Shown: piece by piece, positions 33,801 to 41,424 of the stretch
Numbering within the stretch: position 1 is the first letter of the stretch
Layout of the letters: each line of letters begins with the position of its first letter
From: Phycisphaerae bacterium
GTDB lineage: Bacteria > Planctomycetota > Phycisphaerae > Sedimentisphaerales > Anaerobacaceae
DNA length: 64,000 nucleotides
Direction of reading: 5' to 3'
Assembly: GCA_017993835.1 (NCBI GenBank)
Contig: JAGOLX010000017.1
Span: forward strand, 12,915 to 76,914
Made by a program: the position numbers and the translations under genes
Notes under the pieces: model-generated
Seen by the model: only the letters and a program-made list of their open reading frames with translations
What the model was told of the DNA's origin: nothing
Databases searched by the model: none

Positions 33801-34383
33801 GAAGATCCCAACCGCCGTCGAGACCTCGGAATGCCCGATCTTCACCCCGTCGGATCTCGGCTGCTCGGGTTACTGCGTCCCCTACAAATTCCTCACCCTC
33901 CAGGTCCTGTACACTGGCCCTGTCGAATCGTGGAGCGCCGACGGCGTCGCAAGCACCTTGAGCAACAGGGTGTACCTGTGGCCCTGCCAGGACGCCGGCA
34001 GCGACGACATCCCGCAGGAGCGGTCACTCGCGTCCAACGGTGTTTCGATCACGTCCCGCTTCTACTATCCCCCGCTGCCAGCGGGAATGACCGCCTGGGA
34101 AATGGCCGGCGGCAACACCGCACCGCTGAAACGATGGGATCAGACCACCATCTCGGGCCTGACCCCCCAGCCCATCGTCCTGACGGGCTACTACTCGCAG
34201 ACGTTCCGGCCGGAGCACCACAACCTGAGGGAACATTTGCTCTTCGAGCCTAGACTGGAGCCCGCGATCTCCGCGGACATCCTCAGCGAGCTGCAGAGCC
34301 GGAACATCCGCTTCATCCACATGATCCTGGACAAGGACGGCGACGACACCGACGAGTCCCGAATCGTCACGTATGGCTTCTGA
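30877..34383 (+). CDS. Exported PEP/pyruvate-binding-domain protein with an inserted lamin-tail domain
   Basis: 1,168 residues with a signal peptide (WALGILVMTVLTPAFA). Residues about 30-365 are an N-terminal region I cannot name, containing a swivelling-domain-like segment (GIISLAASTPNSHVAILSRT resembles the phosphohistidine domain of PEP-utilising enzymes). A pyruvate-phosphate-dikinase N-terminal (ATP-grasp) domain starts at IRYVGGKASNFGIL (about 368) and continues with MLRFRSSTNVEDSADFIGAG (about 633), but is interrupted by a 156-residue lamin-tail module (about 413-568). The C-terminal 400 residues (MALLPGASHESGKDF onward) are unassigned. Export of such a domain makes ATP-driven catalysis doubtful. 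The Shine-Dalgarno sequence is weak (AGGA, 20 nt away), so expression may depend on the upstream genes. Confidence 0.7.
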   Translation: MVRTHWNNTLQRWALGILVMTVLTPAFADDPTITPSAYWKNEIAFPYDAFINRGTAWDSTKWVKFTILLEPYDPNVVYFQKSTKYVYHYTFAAEVLDPFLGMTTAQFNAVSLYAENQQAVLGAVILPPPADSSMKETQFFEYGIQFIRQDPFTREEIRDLFNRVKACIAASDDVQAFYFPTYEQQATASANSDWFASQGIPISSTARWASGNTCYSEGWAFGTLKFFSADQIATAYQGGALEPNDILLTDGVPAEIPFVAGIISLAASTPNSHVAILSRTYAIPFVHLVLADDVARVQDLVGRRILLTAYEDDYGTDVELIETETYVDDEAAAQLLSLKESAPLNIEPMASLGVFGLPTEGLTPSDIRYVGGKASNFGILRAAVPDNSPRSIAITFDLWQAFLDQPLTPSPTLTLTPGAHLVLWADGDTDQGPTHTGFRLSKDGESVGLYDADGATQIDAVQFGPQTEDVSFGRSPDGGDAWKSFTAPTPGQPNTADDGAYGSGLLINEIMADNQQTIEDPCESGEFPDWIELYNASDETITLNGLHLTDDPDEPTQWQIPPAIVGPTLRDEIARRLAKYTSYPPSDMQALAQDLACIRNLFTNADVAEFSDELREAILAVLTDPQYGFEPNAMLRFRSSTNVEDSADFIGAGLYDSYSGCLADALDSDDDGPCACDPNRTSEKDLFQAIRQTFASFYNNNAFLERLRHEVNEADVGMAMVVHHSVPDDIELANGVATIDRTTGDTTISLVTQQGAVSVTNPEDGSTPEEVTVVIYATGSMVPAKLMATSSLVRLGETVMTWRDDYAALANLLLAVSEQYAQTTGQSEYTLDVEYKKVAAGGRALPAGGLLVKQVRPIPASDDMQTPFLVNLPTQFEVYTGEVVYEDATDVFADHRLKSRWTLETKSTVLDAQAIQEGLYTNVQIEYLDEDQVRKISGQMALLPGASHESGKDFTKDAWQLADLSNPRTCNLKTTKIPTAVETSECPIFTPSDLGCSGYCVPYKFLTLQVLYTGPVESWSADGVASTLSNRVYLWPCQDAGSDDIPQERSLASNGVSITSRFYYPPLPAGMTAWEMAGGNTAPLKRWDQTTISGLTPQPIVLTGYYSQTFRPEHHNLREHLLFEPRLEPAISADILSELQSRNIRFIHMILDKDGDDTDESRIVTYGF
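32112..32579 (+). other. In-frame 468-bp insertion encoding a circularly permuted lamin-tail domain
   Basis: The segment is bounded by the near-identical 10-mers CCCGACCCTG (32106-32115) and CCCGACGCTG (32574-32583). It encodes first the C-terminal half of a lamin-tail domain (TLTPGAHLVLWADGDTDQG ... FTAPTPGQPN) and then the N-terminal half (LLINEIMADNQQTIEDP ... DDPDEPTQWQIP). Joining its ends gives an intact lamin-tail domain; deleting it gives FLDQPLTPSPTLRDEIARRL, a continuous PPDK-type domain. Confidence 0.75.
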
Positions 34384-34453
34384 GAGACCGCCGCAAAACG
34401 GCTTCAGACACCAGGCGAACTGAACCCTGTGACGCCGGCCAGACTCACGCCAG

Positions 34454-34534
34454 TCAGTTCGCTGGGATCAGCTCCCACCACAATCCCGGATAGTCCTTGC
34501 GCACGCCTGATTCGGAGTTCCTTGAGGCGACAGT
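34454..34534 (-). pseudogene. Relic of the 3' end of a GLUG-type gene
   Basis: In one minus-strand frame the DNA reads SESGVRKDYPGLWWELIPAN and then stops. The intact GLUG gene just downstream ends with GLDYPRLWWETTEESN and has internal block ends such as GGYPILWWQL, so this is probably what remains of a second GLUG gene. Upstream of it the 35-bp repeats have replaced the coding DNA. Confidence 0.45.
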
Positions 34535-34535
34535 T

Positions 34536-34640
34536 ATGTGGCCCAGCCGCCCCCGGCGGGGATCATGATAATGTAGCCCAGCCGCCCCCGGCTGGGGTCA
34601 TAGTAATGTAGCCCAGCCGCCCTCGGCGGGGATCGCTGGG
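34536..34640. repeat. Three 35-bp tandem repeats with an internal palindrome
   Basis: Units at 34536-34570, 34571-34605 and 34606-34640 each begin ATGTAGCCCAGCCGCCC or a close variant, and each contains a GC-rich palindrome of the type CCGCCCCCGGCGGGG. Confidence 0.8.
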
Positions 34641-34725
34641 ATCACCCCCGAGGGCGGGGGTGCCACACGGCCACGCGATTCGATTGCCGATCTTGCTCGT
34701 CAAAACTCATTCGAGTCCAGTCGGC

Positions 34726-34860
34726 CTAAGGCACTGTGACCTGGAGCGAGAAGGTCTTCAGCGGCTCCACCCCTTCTTCCCACGGCCTGCGATAGAGTCC
34801 TGGTGATCCACCCATTCCCATCGATACCCCGTACTGGGATTCGCACCACGATCTTCTTGA
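34726..34860 (-). pseudogene. Possible C-terminal gene fragment
   Basis: A minus-strand frame ends YRRPWEEGVEPLKTFSLQVT followed by Val-Pro and a stop at 34726-34728, which has the look of a real protein C-terminus. No start or upstream domain survives; the palindrome at 34864 abuts it. Confidence 0.3.
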
Positions 34861-34863
34861 ACC

Positions 34864-34932
34864 ACGAATGACACGAATCACCCAGCGCGGCCTCGCTGCG
34901 CTCGGCCGCGCTGGGTGATTCGTGTCATTCGT
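34864..34932. repeat. Perfect 29-bp inverted repeat (long hairpin)
   Basis: Arms 34864-34892 and 34904-34932 are perfectly complementary with an 11-nt loop; the outer part reads ACGAATGACACGAATCACCC. It ends 18 bp before the stop of the GLUG gene and could act as that gene's terminator, but its length and composition look more like a dispersed palindromic element. Confidence 0.75.
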
Positions 34933-34950
34933 TGTTTCTACGTCCCTCGT

Positions 34951-37900
34951 TCAGTTTGATTCCTCTGTGGTTTCCCACCAGAGCCGGGGATAATCCAACC
35001 CTTCGGCAATCTTCCAGATGTCGTTGGGGCCATTGGCCGTCTCGCCCACGAAATCCCAGCCGGCATCCAGGAAGGTCTGGATGTTCTGCATCTCGGCCGT
35101 TGTCTTGTCGGTGCCACCGGCACTTCCAACCTGATTGGAGGTCTCGATGTCCCAGAAACTGTCTCTAACGTAGACTTCCTCGGACCCCAGGTTGAATCCG
35201 GTGAGCCCACCACTGTAGGGCCCCTCGACCAAACAGGTGCTGTAGCACCGGCTGATGGCCCCCTGGGTGCCCACCCAGACCCCTGCCAGAATACCCAAAG
35301 CGTCGCCGTTTGACCCAACCAGTCCACCGACGCAATAGCTGCCACTGACCGTGCCGGTGCTGTAGCAATCCGCTAGATTGCCGCGGTTCTCACCCACCAA
35401 CCCGCCAATTGTGTAGCTTCCCGAAATCGAGCCGCTGCTGTAACACCGTCGGATAGAACCTCCATTGTTGAATGCTGCCAACCCACCAACCGTCGCACCG
35501 GTTGCGTTGACGTCCACCAACCCCAGATTCTCGATCTCCGCACCGGCGTCTAATTGGCCGAACAGGCCTGCAAAACCGTTCGTGGCAATCGTCAGATGCG
35601 AGACGGTATGGCCGCTGCCAGCAAAAGACCCGGTGAATGGGCACAAATCATCGCCTATGATATGGAAATCGGTGTCGGTCAGATTGACATCGTTGATCAA
35701 CTCGAAATGCGCGCCCATGAGCCTCGGGTTATACCCAGTACTGTTCAACTCCGGGGGGGTTGATATCAGGTACGGGTCATTGGGTTCTCCGGCACCGCCA
35801 GAGAAAGTCGGAAGCGCAGGCAACGGCGTCAGTTGCCACCAGAGAATTGGGTAACCACCGCTCTCAGGCTCAGCCCAGATGTCGTGGGGGCCGTCCGGTT
35901 GACCGACAAAATCCCACCCTGCGGCCATGAACGTGTTGGCGTCAACCATCTCGGCGGTGGTCTGGCCCATGCCGCCGTCGCTCTGGGATTGGCCGGAGGT
36001 CTGCGTATCCCAGAAACTCATCTTGATTACCTCGGCCCCACCCCGTCCTACCAGGCCGCCGACATGGTCGGTGCCCACGACCGAACCAGCACTGTAACAC
36101 TGGCTCGCCTTGCTCAATATCCCCGCTAATCCACCGACATAAGACTCGCCCACGACTGAACCGGTGCTGTACGATAACCGGATACTGCCATATGAGCCTA
36201 CCAACCCACCGACAGCGTATCCCCCGATGACCGGGCCTGTGGCGTAGCATTGCGTCACACTCCCGGAAAGATGTTCACTACTGTTTATCCCGACCAAACC
36301 ACCAACGTTAGACCCACCCCTCACCTCGCCTGTGCTGTAGCTTCCAGCGACGCGTCCTTCATTGCCGCCCACCAATCCGCCGACTCCGAAGCCTCCAGTG
36401 ACAGACCCGGTGCTGTGGCAATTCGTCACAGCACGATGATTCCATCCAATCAGGCCTCCGACAGAAGATCCTTGTCCATTGCCGCTAACGGCACCATCGC
36501 TATAGCATCGGTCTACGCAGCCATTATTGCCCCCGACCAATCCGCCGACACACGATTGCGGATCGGTACCACTGACCACGCCGACACTGTAGCATCGTCT
36601 CACCGTACCGGCATTATTCGCAACAAGTCCCCCCACAGACCTTGAACCAGTGACGTTGACATCCGTTACCCCCAGGTCTCTAACCTCCGCCTCAGATTCA
36701 AGCTTGCCAAACAGGCCGACGTAATCCCCGCCGGTGATCGTCAGATTTGATATCACAGAACCATTGCCGTCGAAGACCCCTTCAAGCGAAGGAATCACTG
36801 AAGATACGCCATGAATCCCTGAAAGATCGATGGAAGCTACCAGGCGATAGTGTGCGTCCGGGCGGTAGTGGATGATCGTGCCCAGTTCCAGGGCGTTGGA
36901 TATCAGGTACGGATCGTCAAGCGTGCCGGAACCTGGCAGTTGACGTGGAGCCCATCCACTGAGAATGGCTAGAACCGGATAATGGCCTGGCTGCATGTGC
37001 CAAGTCTCGTGCAGAGCGTTGTCTTGGCCAACGAAGTCCCAGCCAGCTTCGAGGAACGTATTGGCCGTCTGCATCTCGACGGTGGTCTTGCCCGTACCGC
37101 CGTCGCTGCCAGTCTGGCCGGAGATTTGGATGTCCCAGAAGCAGGCAACTACATCACCGCCTTTCTCCCTTCTCCTTCCGGCCAATCCGCCGAGGTTCTG
37201 GCCTGGGCCCCGAACTGTGCCGGTACTGTAGCAATGGGCCACGCAGCCTCCATGCATGCCGCCCACCAGTCCGCCGACACCCGCCCATGCATTGGCACCA
37301 CTGACTGCACCGGTGCTGTAGCAGGCCGTTACAGTACCGCCGTTGTCCGCTACCAGCCCACCGGCATTGAAGCCGCTGGTCGCGCCGGTGGCACAGCAAT
37401 GACTTATCCAACCACTGTAGCCGTTGTAACCCACCAGCCCGCCAGCGTCTGAAGTGCCGCTAATCGTACAGGTGCTATGGCAAGCCGTCAGGTAGCCACT
37501 ATTGAGACCTGTTAATCCCCCACCTGTTAATCCCCCGCCATCCCCGCTGCTCCAGACAGAACCGTTTGTGTGGCAGCGGGAGATACGACCCTGATTGTCG
37601 CCCACGAGACCGCCAACACGCGAATTGCCGGTGACCCGGCCGGTGCTATGGCAATCCGTCATAGTGCCCTCGCTGACCCCCACAACGCCACCGACGTCAT
37701 TCGAAGTTCCGCCCACATCTATTGCCTGTAGACTTAGACCACTCACAACGGCCGTGGAGCCCAATCGTCCAAACAGCCCCAGATAGCACGAACCGTTGAT
37801 TGTCAGATGAGAGAGTGTGTGACCAGCCCCGTCAAAGACACCGTTGAAAGGAGTCCCATCGAACCCGTACTTTGTGTCGTTGGTGTCTGGGGCGATGACG

Positions 37901-38124
37901 GCCCTATCGAAGACTTTGCCCCCGGGGAGGTTGGGATCCAGGTTGATGTCAGCGGTCAGAATGAAGTGCTTGTCGTAGTCTTCGGGCGTCTCGCCGAGGG
38001 CGGTCAGATCAGCGGCCGTGGCGATCTGATACGGGTCGTTCGGCTCTCCCGTCCCGCCGCTGTACTTGGCAATAGCAGGGGAAACAAGAAGACACGTCGT
38101 CAAGGTTACGAGTAGCGTTCTCAT
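34951..38124 (-). CDS. Large exported GLUG-motif repeat protein
   Basis: 1,057 residues. Signal peptide (LLVTLTTCLLVSPAIA), then three blocks each opening with a GTGEPNDPYQI-like sequence (about 21, 395 and 785) and each filled with GLUG repeats of the pattern VGGLVG-N-G-I--CYSTG-V-G. Each block ends with a conserved WD/F-rich closing segment (FWDIQISGQTGSDGGTGKTT, then GWDFVG). GLUG repeats are short beta-structures in exported and adhesin-like proteins and probably stack into a beta-solenoid. No catalytic motif is visible. The start at 38124 follows GGAG/GGAGG. The three-block design suggests growth by internal duplication. Likely role: extracellular binding or adhesion. Confidence 0.85.
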   Translation of the reverse strand: MRTLLVTLTTCLLVSPAIAKYSGGTGEPNDPYQIATAADLTALGETPEDYDKHFILTADINLDPNLPGGKVFDRAVIAPDTNDTKYGFDGTPFNGVFDGAGHTLSHLTINGSCYLGLFGRLGSTAVVSGLSLQAIDVGGTSNDVGGVVGVSEGTMTDCHSTGRVTGNSRVGGLVGDNQGRISRCHTNGSVWSSGDGGGLTGGGLTGLNSGYLTACHSTCTISGTSDAGGLVGYNGYSGWISHCCATGATSGFNAGGLVADNGGTVTACYSTGAVSGANAWAGVGGLVGGMHGGCVAHCYSTGTVRGPGQNLGGLAGRRREKGGDVVACFWDIQISGQTGSDGGTGKTTVEMQTANTFLEAGWDFVGQDNALHETWHMQPGHYPVLAILSGWAPRQLPGSGTLDDPYLISNALELGTIIHYRPDAHYRLVASIDLSGIHGVSSVIPSLEGVFDGNGSVISNLTITGGDYVGLFGKLESEAEVRDLGVTDVNVTGSRSVGGLVANNAGTVRRCYSVGVVSGTDPQSCVGGLVGGNNGCVDRCYSDGAVSGNGQGSSVGGLIGWNHRAVTNCHSTGSVTGGFGVGGLVGGNEGRVAGSYSTGEVRGGSNVGGLVGINSSEHLSGSVTQCYATGPVIGGYAVGGLVGSYGSIRLSYSTGSVVGESYVGGLAGILSKASQCYSAGSVVGTDHVGGLVGRGGAEVIKMSFWDTQTSGQSQSDGGMGQTTAEMVDANTFMAAGWDFVGQPDGPHDIWAEPESGGYPILWWQLTPLPALPTFSGGAGEPNDPYLISTPPELNSTGYNPRLMGAHFELINDVNLTDTDFHIIGDDLCPFTGSFAGSGHTVSHLTIATNGFAGLFGQLDAGAEIENLGLVDVNATGATVGGLAAFNNGGSIRRCYSSGSISGSYTIGGLVGENRGNLADCYSTGTVSGSYCVGGLVGSNGDALGILAGVWVGTQGAISRCYSTCLVEGPYSGGLTGFNLGSEEVYVRDSFWDIETSNQVGSAGGTDKTTAEMQNIQTFLDAGWDFVGETANGPNDIWKIAEGLDYPRLWWETTEESN

Positions 38125-38170
38125 AATCTCCGATCCTCCAAGATGCCGAAACAAGCTGGAATCAGTTTTG

Positions 38171-38261
38171 AACCGCTGATGGACGCGGATGAACGCTGAT
38201 GGGATAGGGTCCCGGCCTTGGCCCACTGGCCGACCGCGTTCATCCGCGTTCATCTGTGGTT
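38171..38261. repeat. Imperfect 26-nt inverted repeat
   Basis: Arms 38171-38196 (AACCGCTGATGGACGCGGAT...) and 38236-38261 (GCGTTCATCCGCG...) are complementary with about three mismatches around a 39-nt loop. Confidence 0.6.
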
Positions 38262-38648
38262 GCAGCCCCTTTTGAGGTAAGCACGACCCGACGGCGACTA
38301 TTCCCCACGATCTGCTTGGACTGTCCATGTTCCGCCTCCCATTCGAATGATGAACGGTGGGCATAGCCCACCCTACGCCTGCGCCTACACGGACGATCCG
38401 TCGGAACGAGATTGCCGCGATCCGTTCGCAATGACATGGCGCGGTGTTCATACTCCGCCTCCCAGTCGAAAGGAATGCCTGGCCCGGCCGTCGTGTGAAA
38501 GAGCCGTCGCCTTCGAGAAGACAGGCCCTTGATGACTGCATGCTCCGTTACGTCTCTGTTGCCAATATACCACGAACTGGGCGGGACTTCAAAGAATCGC
38601 TTCGGGAATCCACAGGGCAATCGCAAAGTCGCTGGGCGGATCTCGCGC

Positions 38649-38700
38649 ATGTCATTGCGAGGTCGAGATTGCTTCGTTGCTGCGCTCCCTGCAATGACAT
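38649..38700. repeat. Short palindromic-ended repeat
   Basis: Perfect terminal inverted repeats ATGTCATTGC (38649-38658) and GCAATGACAT (38691-38700) enclose GAGATTGCTTCG-type DNA. A second relative lies near 38404-38434. Confidence 0.5.
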
Positions 38701-38813
38701 TCATCGTCTTGGGGTAGTTTCTTAGACCCGCGAGCGGACTGGGCGGGTGGATATCGACCGGATCAGACGCATTGTGGGGATCTGTCGTGCGGAGTCCCGC
38801 CCTCAGACCACAG

Positions 38814-39728
38814 CTACACGTCGCAGGTCCTCACCGCCTGCACGAGCGACTCCAGTGCGTTGCGGACGGGCGTATACTCGTGGGCGACATAGCCCTGGTA
38901 GCCCGTCTCGACGATTGCCCGCATGACCGCGGGGTAGTAGATCTCCTGGTTCTCATCCAGCTCGTGCCGGCCCGGCACGCCGGCGGTGTGGAAGTGCCCG
39001 ATATGCTGGATGTTCTGCTGGATCGTGGCGATCAGGTCGCCTTCCATGATCTGCATGTGGTAGATGTCGAAGAGCAGCTTGAATCGGGGAGAATTCACCC
39101 GCCGGCATAGCTCGAAGGCCCAGGCGTAGTTGTCGCACATGTAGCCGGGGTGGTTCACCTTGCTGTTGAGCATCTCCATGCAGATGGTCACGCCGGAGTC
39201 CTCCGCGATCTTGACCGCCTCTTTGAGGATGAGCTGGCAGTTGTCCATCCCCTCCGCGTCGCTGATGCCTGCGCGGTCGCCGGCCATGCAGATCACGTTG
39301 GGCCACTTGTACTGTGCCGCGGCCTGGATGTTCGTCTGGAACTCCTCGAGGAATTGGGTGTGCTTGGCCTTGTTGTTCAGGCCGTCCTTGATCCCCCCGG
39401 CGCCAGGCACCATGGTCGCGACGAGATCGTGCTTCTTCAGTACGTCCCAATCATTTCGGCCGACCAAGTCGCGTCCGACCAGTCCCATCTCGACGAGCAG
39501 CTTGGCCGCCTGCTCCAGGTCGAGCTTCGCGTTGCGCAGACACCCGCCGCAGATGGACTGCTTGATCCGCCCGTTTTTGACGACCTTGCCGATGCTGCCG
39601 GGCTGCATCGCACCTTGTCCCCACACGACTGCGGGTAATGTGGTCGTCGCCACAACCGCCGTCGCACCCGCCAACATGTCGCGCCGCGTCAGCCCGCCCG
39701 CGCGTCCACTGTTCTCGATCTGGCTCAT
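38814..39728 (-). CDS. Hydroxypyruvate isomerase-like TIM-barrel protein with Tat signal
   Basis: 304 residues. LTRRDMLAGATAVVATTTLP is a twin-arginine signal. The rest is a xylose-isomerase-like/AP-endonuclease-2 TIM barrel with the expected metal-ligand motifs: MEMLNSKVNHPGYM (Glu), KLLFDIYHMQ (Asp/His), HIGHFHTAGVPGRHE (His/Glu) and VAHEY (Glu). Family members isomerise hydroxypyruvate, tagatose/fructose or other keto sugars with a divalent metal. Export suggests it acts in the periplasm or paryphoplasm on a released sugar or derivative. AAGGG is the only Shine-Dalgarno-like element. It is divergent from the third fucosidase gene. Confidence 0.85.
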   Translation of the reverse strand: MSQIENSGRAGGLTRRDMLAGATAVVATTTLPAVVWGQGAMQPGSIGKVVKNGRIKQSICGGCLRNAKLDLEQAAKLLVEMGLVGRDLVGRNDWDVLKKHDLVATMVPGAGGIKDGLNNKAKHTQFLEEFQTNIQAAAQYKWPNVICMAGDRAGISDAEGMDNCQLILKEAVKIAEDSGVTICMEMLNSKVNHPGYMCDNYAWAFELCRRVNSPRFKLLFDIYHMQIMEGDLIATIQQNIQHIGHFHTAGVPGRHELDENQEIYYPAVMRAIVETGYQGYVAHEYTPVRNALESLVQAVRTCDV

Positions 39729-39902
39729 CTGGCGCCCTTCCCGAAAATGAGGTTTGCGAAATAGCGTGGCATTCCGGCCTCCATGCTACCGCCCGCCCGA
39801 TCCGAATTCAACCAGCAATCACCGGAACCAGACCTGCGACGCGGATTCACGTGGAGGGACTCGACGACCGCCTCGTGCTTCGAGAGGCCGGGACACACAC
39901 CC

Positions 39903-39930
39903 TTGACAGGCGGCTGGTTGGCGGTAGATT
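39903..39930 (+). promoter_or_regulatory. Predicted promoter of the third fucosidase gene
   Basis: Perfect TTGACA (39903-39908), a 16-bp spacer and TAGATT (39925-39930, 4/6), 49 bp before the start codon. Confidence 0.45.
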
Positions 39931-39979
39931 CGGAGATACACACGATATGAAGAATCGTTACTCCATGGAGGACATGCAC

Positions 39980-41374
39980 ATGAAACGAACGGCTTGGCTC
40001 ACAACAGCGAGTCTCATCACAATGTCCATTCTCGCACAGGCGCAGCCTGCAGGGGCCGCAGAAACCAAGGAGCAGCGGGACGCCCGCATGGACTGGTGGC
40101 GTCAAGCCCGCTTCGGCATGTTCGTTCATTGGGGCCTGTATTCGGGCCTGGCCGGCACGTGGAAGGAGAAATCCGTCGGCGACCGCGGCGGCATGGAGTG
40201 GATCCAGCAGCGCGTGGGCGTCGACACGTGGGAATACGCCCACGAGGCCGTCTCGCGATTCCGACCCGTGGAGGGATTCGCCGCCCAGTGGGCGAAGCTC
40301 GCCCGAGAGGCGGGATGTCGCTACGTGGTCTTCACCACGAAGCACCACGACGGCTTCTGCCTGTTCAATTCGCAGTACACGACCCATGACGCCTACGACC
40401 TCGTCGGGCGGGACCTGTGCAAGGAGATCGTCGACGCCGTACACAACGAGGGGCTCAAGGTGGGCTTCTACCACTCGGTGATCGACTGGCACCACCCGCA
40501 GTACGATTACGCCAAGGCCAACCAGTTGCCGCACCCGCTGCATGGCAAGCCCTCGCCGAACGGTCCGCGCAACCAGGATATTTACCTGGACTACCTGCAC
40601 CATCAGGCAATGGAGCTGTTCTCCAACTACGGGACGGTTGACGTGATCTGGTGGGACTACTCCAAGCAGGGCAACGAAGGCCCCTTCTGGCGAGCGGATC
40701 AGCTCATGGCGATGGCCCGACAGCTCCAGCCGGCGATCATCTCGAACAACCGCCTGTACCACATCCCGGACATCGAGAGAGAGGACTCCGCCGACCGGCT
40801 CCGAACGTGGAAGCCCGAGCAGGGCGACTTCACCACGCCGGAACAGACGATCCCCTCGACCGGCATCCCCGGCGTCGACTGGGAGGTCTGCATGACGATG
40901 AACACGACCTGGGGATACTCCGAGCACGACCACGCGTGGAAATCGACGCGGACCCTCCTGCACAACCTGGTGGACATCGTGTCCAAAGGCGGCAACTACC
41001 TGCTGAACATCGGTCCCAAGGGCGACGGCTCGATCCCGCAGGAGAGCATCGAGTCCATGCAGGCCATCGGCAAGTGGATGGCCGCCAACGGCGAGTCCAT
41101 CTACGGCACGACCGCCAGCCCGTTCGACAAACCCGCCTGGGGAAGATACACCGCCAAGCCGGGACGGCTCTTCGTCCACGTATTCGATTGGCCTCAGGAT
41201 GGGAAGTTGCAGATCCCTGCTTCGGATCGCAGGATCGCCCGCGCCTATCTGCTGGCCGACCCTCAGAAGAGATCTCTGAAGGCGGAGAGCGGCTCGGACT
41301 CCATCACGATCCAGGTCCCGTCGCAGGCGCCGGACCAGAACGTCTCCGTCGTCGCGGTCGAGTACGCAGATTGA
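39980..41374 (+). CDS. Alpha-L-fucosidase (GH29), exported, single domain
   Basis: 464 residues. Signal peptide (LTTASLITMSILAQAQPAGA), then a compact GH29 enzyme: RFGMFVHWGLYSGLAGTW, YVVFTTKHHDGFCLFNS, GFYHSVIDWHHPQYDY, and VDVIWWDYSKQG with Asp226 as the expected nucleophile, plus a short C-terminal beta-sandwich. Unlike the other two fucosidases here it has no binding modules, so it probably acts on small soluble oligosaccharides. GGAGG lies 8 nt before the ATG at 39980; upstream in-frame ATGs lack such a site. It is convergent with the pre-peptidase-domain gene, with 50 bp between them and no strong hairpin. Confidence 0.92.
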   Translation: MKRTAWLTTASLITMSILAQAQPAGAAETKEQRDARMDWWRQARFGMFVHWGLYSGLAGTWKEKSVGDRGGMEWIQQRVGVDTWEYAHEAVSRFRPVEGFAAQWAKLAREAGCRYVVFTTKHHDGFCLFNSQYTTHDAYDLVGRDLCKEIVDAVHNEGLKVGFYHSVIDWHHPQYDYAKANQLPHPLHGKPSPNGPRNQDIYLDYLHHQAMELFSNYGTVDVIWWDYSKQGNEGPFWRADQLMAMARQLQPAIISNNRLYHIPDIEREDSADRLRTWKPEQGDFTTPEQTIPSTGIPGVDWEVCMTMNTTWGYSEHDHAWKSTRTLLHNLVDIVSKGGNYLLNIGPKGDGSIPQESIESMQAIGKWMAANGESIYGTTASPFDKPAWGRYTAKPGRLFVHVFDWPQDGKLQIPASDRRIARAYLLADPQKRSLKAESGSDSITIQVPSQAPDQNVSVVAVEYAD

Positions 41375-41424
41375 TCCTGTCGTCCTGAACGAAGTGAAGG
41401 ACCTGGGCATCGCACGAGAGGCTT

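Larger units (their letters stand above)
34384..34950. other. 567-bp gene-free region with relics and repeats
   Basis: No intact gene is visible. The region holds two probable C-terminal gene relics on the minus strand, three 35-bp tandem repeats and a long palindrome, each listed separately. Confidence 0.7.
38125..38813. other. 689-bp gene-free region with dispersed inverted repeats
   Basis: I find no gene. It contains a 26-nt imperfect inverted repeat (38171-38261), a repeat with 10-bp perfect ends (38649-38700), and a related sequence around 38404-38434 (GAGATTGCCGCG...GCAATGACAT). Confidence 0.6.

Noticed and set aside
34536-34640. CRISPR array
   Set aside because: The three 35-bp units are contiguous, with no spacers and no cas genes nearby.
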